Shown piece by piece: positions 33,896 through 39,195 of a DNA stretch of 39,195 bases. Source of the stretch: Faecalibacterium sp. UBA1762 (GTDB lineage Bacteria; Bacillota; Clostridia; Oscillospirales; Ruminococcaceae); the NCBI GenBank assembly GCA_002314755.1, contig DCHC01000008.1, forward strand, positions 1 to 39,195, written 5' to 3'. Position 1 is the stretch's first letter. Every line of letters starts with the position of its first letter. A model generated the notes under the pieces. It had not been told where the DNA came from. It did not search any database and worked only from the letters and a program-made list of their open reading frames with translations. Position numbers and translations under genes: made by a program.

Positions 33896-35872
33896 TCACT
33901 GATCCCCCCTACCCTCTGTTTTTCTGCTGTGATCAAACAAATCACAAAGCAGCTTCAGCCTGTTGTCATCCCTGCAGGCCGTAACGCTTACACCGATCGT
34001 ATCGGCAACCGGCTGCTGCAGCACCTCGGTGACCAGACCGGCGATGCTCTCAAACCGGGCGCCGTGCCTGGCGCCCCGCCCGTACTGATTTTTTTCCAGA
34101 AAAACGGTCAGTTCCTGCGTGTTGCCAATGGCCATTGCCCGCTCGCACTGTGCCTGCAGACTGCCCAGCTGACTGGCGGATAGCCGGTACCTGTTCAGGC
34201 AATCCGCGGTTTCGGACAGCCATTTATACCTGGCGCGGCGAACTGTTGCCGCATTTTGGTCAAAGCCTGCCTGCCGTGGGTTCCCGCGCTTTTTCCGCAG
34301 TCCCTCAAACAGCTCCTGCCGAAGAAACAGCACACGGCCAAAGCCCTCCGGTATACGAACGCCCAAGCCGCCCTCCTCCAGATTTCTCAGGCTTTGGATG
34401 GACGGCGGCGTCTCGCACTCTAAGCGGAAAATACTGCCGCGGTCATACATACGCAGCAGCGGGGCGCGGCATTGCCAGGTGCGGTTGTAGCCGTCATATT
34501 CCGATACCGCGGTGCTGCAATGAGACAGCTTCACCGGTACGCCAAGCAGCTGCGAAAGCCGGTTTTCATCCAGTCCGCAGGGGTTTCCCAATTCGTCCAG
34601 CATGGTAAAGGGCGAAACAGCCAGCATATAAAGAACACACCCCACCTGCTGCTGGGTCCGGTAACCGTATTCGTCGACCCATGCCGGTTTTTCTGCCCCC
34701 TCAAAAAGGGTAACAGCGCATCTGCCAAAGCCCTCGTAACGGTCCGCGCCCAGCCACACCGTATCGCTAAACGCGTCGGCGATGGCGTCCTGCAGCTTTT
34801 GCTCCCCCGGCAGAATATAACCGACAAAGTCCTGCCCGGCAGCGATCGCGCGCACCTGGAACGGCTCAGAATCGCCGTCCTCCCCTGTGTGACGGGCAAT
34901 TCTGGCTCTGCCCACGGTGGAGGCTTTCCAATAGCAGACGGTATCCTGCTCTAATTTGCAAAAATCACCCAGCTTCGCGCGTTTCAGCCCCGCCGAAAAG
35001 CTGCCGTCCTTTACAACCGTCTCAAACCGGGTCTCCTCCTTGTTTTCGTAAAAGCCCATCGGAGAGGGTATGACCGCCGCATCCCCCTGCACCGGGACGG
35101 CATCCAAAAAGACGGTCTTTTGCAAAAGGGCGGATTTGTGCTGTTCAAACCAGGCCGGATCCTTTTGTGCAAGGTAACTTATCACCATGCCGCGCACGGC
35201 AGCGCCCGGAATATAGCCCTTGGTGTCATAATCGTTGGATTCATGGGTGTTGCCGGCGTCGGTCACCAATACCGGCAGCTGGGTATGCAGACGGTAGCGA
35301 ATGCACCGGCACTCGCCGGGCTTTTGCCGGTTGGGGGCTGTCGCTGTCTGTTCGGCGCGAAACCGCACGCTGCCAAACCCGCGGGAGCGCAGCGTGCCCA
35401 TCCATTTGATCAGCGAGAAAGCCTCCGTTAAAAGGGCGGCATCCTGCGCCGCGCATTCCGCCTGACCGAAAAAACGTAGGTCCCGGCAGACGCAGACCGC
35501 CGTACGAAGACTGCCTTCGGCGACAACACCGTCCTGCAGCTTGGTAAAGGTACGGGGCTCAAAGCATTCGGCGGCGTCCCCCGGCCGGTTCTCAAGACAA
35601 AAATCCGTCAGATTCAGCCGACGCTCCTCCGCTTCCCCTGTCCAGCCGGACACACCCAATATTTTGTCCGCTTCGGTCAGGCTTTTGCCTGTCCAGGTCA
35701 GCAGGTTTGTCAGACTTTCTCTTAATAGCCCCTTTACCGTGGAGCCGTTGATAAAGGGATATCCCATTTCGTCTACACAAACACCGATATCCTCGCCGCC
35801 CGGGACACCGTGGCCGGAACCCGGTATTGCGTCCGACAGCAGCTCAAGAGAAATATTCAATACGGTTCTCAT
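33896..35872 (-). CDS. csx10: Csx10-like RAMP protein (III-D Cas5-type subunit)
   Basis: 658 aa. The opening LELLSDAIPGSGHGVPGGED, then DEMGYPFINGSTVKGLLRES, is the Csx10 pattern (L-L-S-D-x-x-P-G-S-G, then P-F-I-x-G-x-x-x-K-G-L-L-R-E). A second RAMP unit begins near residue 190 (RYRLHTQLPVLVTDAGN; GYIPGAAVRGMVISYL). A C-terminal part holds GGLGVRIPEGFGRVLFL, a glycine-rich loop. A tail of about 120 residues follows. Csx10 is the hallmark of subtype III-D and takes the place of the crRNA-handle-binding Csm4/Cmr3. At 658 aa it is longer than I expect for Csx10 and may be a Cas7-Cas5 fusion. Its start shares ATGA with the cas10 stop. Confidence 0.78.
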   Translation of the reverse strand: MRTVLNISLELLSDAIPGSGHGVPGGEDIGVCVDEMGYPFINGSTVKGLLRESLTNLLTWTGKSLTEADKILGVSGWTGEAEERRLNLTDFCLENRPGDAAECFEPRTFTKLQDGVVAEGSLRTAVCVCRDLRFFGQAECAAQDAALLTEAFSLIKWMGTLRSRGFGSVRFRAEQTATAPNRQKPGECRCIRYRLHTQLPVLVTDAGNTHESNDYDTKGYIPGAAVRGMVISYLAQKDPAWFEQHKSALLQKTVFLDAVPVQGDAAVIPSPMGFYENKEETRFETVVKDGSFSAGLKRAKLGDFCKLEQDTVCYWKASTVGRARIARHTGEDGDSEPFQVRAIAAGQDFVGYILPGEQKLQDAIADAFSDTVWLGADRYEGFGRCAVTLFEGAEKPAWVDEYGYRTQQQVGCVLYMLAVSPFTMLDELGNPCGLDENRLSQLLGVPVKLSHCSTAVSEYDGYNRTWQCRAPLLRMYDRGSIFRLECETPPSIQSLRNLEEGGLGVRIPEGFGRVLFLRQELFEGLRKKRGNPRQAGFDQNAATVRRARYKWLSETADCLNRYRLSASQLGSLQAQCERAMAIGNTQELTVFLEKNQYGRGARHGARFESIAGLVTEVLQQPVADTIGVSVTACRDDNRLKLLCDLFDHSRKTEGRGDQ

Positions 35873-37362
35873 ATTTCGCCTGCCCCCTCCTTTATTCTTT
35901 CAAAGTGGTCAATCATTTCAATACCGTCAAAGAACAGGCACCGCTTGGGCTCGCCGGGTTCTATGCCGACAAAGGCTGCCCCGGACTCTTTTTGCCCTTT
36001 GGCCCAATTCAGACGGAACTGCTCAAACTGCTGCTCTTCCGTCTGGTATTTTGCGTCGAAAATGCGATCCAACAGGGCGTTGATCTGCCTGTCCCGCATA
36101 AAAAACGCCGTCTCCTCTTCGCCTTGCCTTAAGGCGATACGCAGCTCCTTCATTTTGCTTCGGGCAACCTTGTTATCAGCGTTTTTCAGCCCCTGACAGA
36201 TCCCCCGCACAAAGGAATAGGTTCTGACCTGACCAAGCTTTTCCGGGGATACCCCTGCCGGAACCTTTAACGCCACCGGCCGAAGGGTCAGGCTGTTGCC
36301 GTCCTGTGTCTGATAATCCGCCCTGATTTCGGCAAGACCGTCCTTAAGCTGACCAAACTCAATATGCCAATCCATGGCGCAGACGCCGCCGTTCGGCTCT
36401 ATGGCGGCACCAAACCGTTTGGCGCTGCTGCACAGCTCCTCCGCCAGGTCATATGCCCGGTGGAACGGATACTTACGGTGTACCATTGCCACACCGGCAC
36501 ACGCCGCATACGGCTGCCCCGGCTGTTCGCGGTTTTCCATCCTTCCCAGCGCGTCGATATAAATGGCAGCGCACTCCAGCCCCAGCCTGCCCGCGGTCAA
36601 AAAGCAGACGTCGTCTCCTGCCAGAATAACCGGACGGATCGGCAGGATCGCCTCCTGCTGATTTTGCGGTGTGGCCGCATACGGCTTGACCGCCTGTACC
36701 ACAGCCTCGAACGCTGCCGTAAAATCGTTTTGTATGCCCTCGCTAAAGCTGCGCAGCGTGCGGCAGCAATCCTGCCAGCTGGGCTGCGCCGCATAGATGT
36801 CATTGACCCGTTTTCCCATACCGTTGCCGTCAATATGGACAACCGCGACAAAATTGTCGTTTTCCAGCTCCTCCGGCATACGGAAAAACCGGTAACCCTG
36901 CGGCGGGCTGAGAATTTCTTCCTCAGCGCCGCTCTTGTTTTCCGCGGTCTTTTCCACCCCAAGGCTCAGCTGCCGAAAAGAGGTTTTTCTGGTCGCTTTT
37001 TTTGCCTCCAGCGCGGCGGAAAGCACCTTCAGGTTTTCACCCGGTGTTTTTTCGGGGCAATAGGCAAGCTGCTTTGCGAACAGCTCCAACCCGGGGTACT
37101 GCTCCATCGCTTTCTGTGTGACCAAACGAATAAACGCCGTGGCCTGCTGCGCGTTGTCAAACTGTAAAACGGTGTGCCCGCCACCGGAGTAAACCATATT
37201 TTGATCCTCATGGTAGTACCGGGGCGCCGCATTGGCAAAGAACCCGCTGCCCGTCACAGCGTTGATCTGCGCGGAGGCACGCACATTATCCCTTAGCTTA
37301 TTGCTTTTGAATATGTACGCCTGCTTTTGCGACACCTCTAAAATGACCAGCTGTTTTTCCAA
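35869..37362 (-). CDS. cas10: Cas10 (type III, HD-less)
   Basis: 497 aa. It begins with a palm domain, LEVSQKQAYIFKSNKLRDN, without the N-terminal HD nuclease of many Cas10 proteins, so DNA cutting is not expected. SGGGHTVLQF (59-68) and VVHIDGNGMGKRVND (174-188, D-x-x-x-M-G) belong to Palm1. The cyclase motif at 248-251 in Palm2 is AGDD (VILAGDDVCFL) instead of GGDD. The two aspartates that bind metal remain, so cyclic oligoadenylate or a related nucleotide signal can still be made; downstream CARF proteins support this. The C-terminal part is helical. It is the first gene of the effector operon with its own promoter (37392-37420). Confidence 0.9.
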   Translation of the reverse strand: MEKQLVILEVSQKQAYIFKSNKLRDNVRASAQINAVTGSGFFANAAPRYYHEDQNMVYSGGGHTVLQFDNAQQATAFIRLVTQKAMEQYPGLELFAKQLAYCPEKTPGENLKVLSAALEAKKATRKTSFRQLSLGVEKTAENKSGAEEEILSPPQGYRFFRMPEELENDNFVAVVHIDGNGMGKRVNDIYAAQPSWQDCCRTLRSFSEGIQNDFTAAFEAVVQAVKPYAATPQNQQEAILPIRPVILAGDDVCFLTAGRLGLECAAIYIDALGRMENREQPGQPYAACAGVAMVHRKYPFHRAYDLAEELCSSAKRFGAAIEPNGGVCAMDWHIEFGQLKDGLAEIRADYQTQDGNSLTLRPVALKVPAGVSPEKLGQVRTYSFVRGICQGLKNADNKVARSKMKELRIALRQGEEETAFFMRDRQINALLDRIFDAKYQTEEQQFEQFRLNWAKGQKESGAAFVGIEPGEPKRCLFFDGIEMIDHFERIKEGAGEI

Positions 37363-37391
37363 GAGAAAGCCCCCTTTGTTCTTTTTGTATA

Positions 37392-37420
37392 ATTATATCA
37401 TATTGTTCTTTCATTTTCAA
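37392..37420 (-). promoter_or_regulatory. Sigma-A promoter of the cas10 effector operon
   Basis: Minus strand TTGAAA (37420-37415), a 17-nt spacer and TATAAT (37397-37392). It lies 30 nt before the cas10 start, close after the cas2 stop. Confidence 0.75.
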
Positions 37421-37445
37421 CATTTTTTAGCAATTAGTGCCAGTT

Positions 37446-37736
37446 TTATAAAACTGTGGTATCCGGGGTAAAGATTGGCGCGGAAATACCCAGCTGTTCC
37501 ACCCGGCGGGTGTAGCGGTTGCCAAGCAGGTAAAACCGCACCGAATCGCAGCTTTTATCCATTTCTGCCCCAAGCTCAGCCTTGAGCAGCCGGTACTGCT
37601 GCGCGTCCACATGACATTCAAAGACCGAGCTTTGAACCGCAGTGCCCCGATCTTTACAGATTGACCGGATCTTTCTTGCGCGCTTTTCCGCGCCCGGCTC
37701 GGTGGTACAGATATCATACACCACAACTACCAGCAT
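37446..37736 (-). CDS. cas2: Cas2 spacer-acquisition protein
   Basis: 96 aa, typical Cas2 size. The first strand reads MLVVVVYDICTTEPGAEKR, with the Asp of the ferredoxin fold (YDI), then AVQSSVFECHVDAQQY. The motif DSVRFYLLGN lies in the fourth strand. It pairs with Cas1 to capture spacers and insert them at the leader end of the array. It follows cas1 by 94 nt (a small hairpin lies in between at 37766-37782). No cas4 or reverse transcriptase gene accompanies the pair. The stop lies within the perfect 16-bp palindrome CAGTTTTATAAAACTG (37441-37456), which has no U-tract. Confidence 0.92.
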   Translation of the reverse strand: MLVVVVYDICTTEPGAEKRARKIRSICKDRGTAVQSSVFECHVDAQQYRLLKAELGAEMDKSCDSVRFYLLGNRYTRRVEQLGISAPIFTPDTTVL

Positions 37737-37830
37737 CGCTTTTTTGCTCCTTTCTGATCATGACCCCGTGCCTGCCGCACGGTTTACCCATTTATAGTAA
37801 AAAACATCGAAGAAAGCGGAACGCGCCCGT

Positions 37831-38856
37831 TCATTTTTTGCTTTTCAGCGGAAGATACTCCGGCGCTTCGTTCCGCAGAAAAGCACTTAGCCGTTGTGCC
37901 TGGATAAAGGGCACCAGCCCTATCGGAATCTTCTTCTCGACCCCCGTAATACCGATTTCGCGCTTTTTTAACCTGTTCCACTCCTCGGCAAACAGCTTTC
38001 TGCCCGGTTCGGTTAACCGAACGCCGTCCTGCTCATCCGTTTCAAACAGCTCCTCCTTCATAATGCCTAAATTGATCAGCCTCAGCACAAACCTGTCTGC
38101 AATCATAGCCCGGGTCTCCTCCATAAAATCCAGACACAGTGCCGGTTTACCGCTGCGTACCCCATGAAAACAGCCGACATACGGATCCAGCCCTACAGCG
38201 TCTGTAGCCGCCTCGTACTCATGCAGCAAAAACGCGTAGGCAAACGACAGCAGCGCGTTGACGCAATCCCTTGGGGGACGACGGTTTCTGCCTTGAAAAG
38301 CAAATGCCTGCTGTTGGGTAAGCAGCATACTGTCAAAGACCGAAAAATATCCCCTTGCGCAGATGCCCTCTATCCCCCGCAGCAGATCGGCGTTTTCACA
38401 TTTTTCCATTTCGGCGGATAGTCTGCGCAGCTCCTGTCTTTGCTGCACAACAAGGGTATTTTGCGGATGGTCGTGATAAAACTGCTGCAGCAGCCGCGAG
38501 GTGTTTTCGACCTTACTGCGAATGATACATTTTGCAAGGGCAAGGGATTGCGCCGGCTCGGCAAAGCATTGGTATTGTGCCTGCCGCAAAACCACATTTC
38601 CGTGGGTTTGCCCAATGACCCGAAAACGCAGCCTGCCGCGGGGTGACACGGCGGCAAACGCAATTCCGTTTTGAGCGCACAGCTCCATAAAGCCGCAGGT
38701 TGCCGGCTGATACGCGAAGCTGATGATCTGCCCGATTGTACACAGCGGAATATGGATCGGGGGTTGACCCTGCTTACACGCTTTTGCCGCCGCGCCCTCT
38801 CGGTGAAGCTGAATAGTCTCATCACAGACATACAGCACATCCTTAACCTGATACAT
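37831..38856 (-). CDS. cas1: Cas1 integrase
   Basis: 341 aa. It begins MYQVKDVLYVCDETIQLHRE. The metal site of Cas1 can be followed: IEGICARGYF (E163), FHGVRSGKPALCLDFMEETR (H231 with E246/E247). The order and spacing fit an active integrase. The RNA/DNA-facing C-terminus ends in basic residues KSKK. It inserts new spacers next to the leader at the right of the window. ATG 38856 has AAGAAGG at 8 nt; the open frame extends 23 codons upstream into the leader without a good site. It is transcribed away from the array, divergently. Confidence 0.93.
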   Translation of the reverse strand: MYQVKDVLYVCDETIQLHREGAAAKACKQGQPPIHIPLCTIGQIISFAYQPATCGFMELCAQNGIAFAAVSPRGRLRFRVIGQTHGNVVLRQAQYQCFAEPAQSLALAKCIIRSKVENTSRLLQQFYHDHPQNTLVVQQRQELRRLSAEMEKCENADLLRGIEGICARGYFSVFDSMLLTQQQAFAFQGRNRRPPRDCVNALLSFAYAFLLHEYEAATDAVGLDPYVGCFHGVRSGKPALCLDFMEETRAMIADRFVLRLINLGIMKEELFETDEQDGVRLTEPGRKLFAEEWNRLKKREIGITGVEKKIPIGLVPFIQAQRLSAFLRNEAPEYLPLKSKK

Positions 38857-38897
38857 ACAACATACCTTCTTTCTGTTATTTCTCTTTTGCGAATCGG

Positions 38898-38925
38898 AAT
38901 ATACGGTTTTATTCACAATAACCAA
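38898..38925 (-). promoter_or_regulatory. Possible promoter of cas1-cas2
   Basis: Minus strand TTGGTT (38925-38920), a 16-nt spacer and TATATT (38903-38898). It is weaker than the others in the locus. Confidence 0.35.
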
Positions 38926-38979
38926 TCGGTTTTGCGCCTGATTTTAAGACAAAATAACAACATTTCTCTTTTTTGGGGG

Positions 38980-39033
38980 GTAGAACCTCCTGTTTCCGCG
39001 GCATTTTTGACCCTGCTTTTTGGCAGGTTCTAC
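38980..39033. repeat. Inverted repeat in the CRISPR leader
   Basis: GTAGAACCT (38980-38988) pairs exactly with AGGTTCTAC (39025-39033). Inside it CCTGC (39012-39016) and GCAGG (39023-39027) form a competing small hairpin. It lies between the divergent cas1 and array promoters and may be a leader protein-binding site. The rest of 38857-39073 shows no gene. Confidence 0.45.
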
Positions 39034-39073
39034 GGGTTCTCCTGATCTTTTATAGCATTTTTTAAAAGAAAAC

Positions 39074-39102
39074 TTGACATTTTTCGACTGATCTGCTATA
39101 TT
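39074..39102 (+). promoter_or_regulatory. Promoter of the CRISPR array
   Basis: TTGACA (39074-39079), a 17-nt spacer and TATATT (39097-39102). The start site, near 39109, is about 55 nt before the first repeat. It is the best sigma-A promoter on the plus strand of this locus. Confidence 0.8.
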
Positions 39103-39162
39103 GATTCTACGGATTGCATAAAAAGATGCTCAAAAAGTTGCCCGGATTGCACCAGTTTTGCT

Positions 39163-39195
39163 GATGCAATCCGCACCCCTCACGGGGACTGCAAC
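39163..39195 (+). CRISPR. First repeat of a type III CRISPR array (cut by window edge)
   Basis: The last 33 bases carry GCACCCCTCACGGGGACTGC, a partly palindromic core, and end ACTGCAAC. That 3' end resembles the ATTGAAAC-type 5' handle of type III crRNAs, so the array would be read rightward from the promoter at 39074-39102. Only one repeat is visible, so its exact left boundary and the spacers cannot be given. Neighbouring cas1-cas2 and the leader-like structure support the call. Confidence 0.8.

Noticed and set aside
36364..37167. Plus-strand frame of 267 codons opposite cas10
   Set aside because: Shadow of the cas10 reading frame; no ribosome site or family motif.
37441..37456. Perfect palindrome CAGTTTTATAAAACTG as a terminator of cas1-cas2
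   Set aside because: It overlaps the cas2 stop and is AT-rich with no U-tract after it, so it would terminate poorly.

Overview
The window looks like a chromosomal accessory region of a Gram-positive Clostridia (Bacillota) species, probably an Oscillospiraceae/Ruminococcaceae-type gut bacterium. The grounds are strong AGGAGG ribosome sites, TTGACA/TATAAT-type promoters, intrinsic terminators with U-tracts, and families typical of that group (DUF4867, DUF5107, a clostridial-type PssA, a type III CRISPR locus). No rRNA or tRNA gene was seen.

Left end (1-1290): a scar region. It holds the C-terminal tail of a probable resolvase-type recombinase, two related perfect palindromes, an Hsp70/DnaK gene cut off after about 169 residues, and a small unknown ORF. 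From 1295 to 10554 lies an AT-rich surface-polysaccharide cluster. A leftward operon (GT4, WbsX-like, Wzz-like, Wzy, Wzx, GT11) is divergent from a rightward pair (priming sugar-phosphate transferase, GT2), with two well-formed back-to-back promoters between 8149 and 8243. Together these would prime a lipid carrier, assemble a repeat unit, flip it and polymerise it.

From 10634 to 17097 a GC-richer leftward operon encodes intracellular glycan enzymes (DUF5107-TPR, a clan-A glycoside hydrolase, a GH110-like beta-helix protein). It is divergent from an AraC-type regulator. Next come PssA, a DUF4867 gene (with a decayed second fragment of the same family on the other side of pssA), a beta-helix protein and a metallophosphoesterase.

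From 22199 to the end is a type III CRISPR region. An array begins at the right edge (only the first repeat is visible). cas1-cas2 and a III-D-like effector operon (cas10, csx10, tandem Cas7, small csx19-like gene, TIGR03986-type RAMP, cas6) run leftward. After these come a separately promoted ancillary pair (a 119-aa candidate ring nuclease and a CARF-HEPN Csx1-type RNase), then a stand-alone CARF protein, a sigma-70-like factor and a soluble FtsH-like AAA+ zinc protease. A CorA-like membrane protein followed by a decayed RAMP gene looks like the remains of a second type III system.

The most interesting part is the CARF / sigma-like / FtsH-like trio at 24338-27385. The two transcription units share a non-sigma-A promoter-like box (AAAGAAArGTTAAsTyC, 24 nt from GTTAA to CTATwTAC) in identical register, and I found it nowhere else in the window. 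This suggests a cyclic-nucleotide-triggered proteolysis/transcription switch comparable in logic to, but made of different parts from, the Lon-CARF/CalpT/CalpS system. All homology statements are from reading the sequences; no database search was run.
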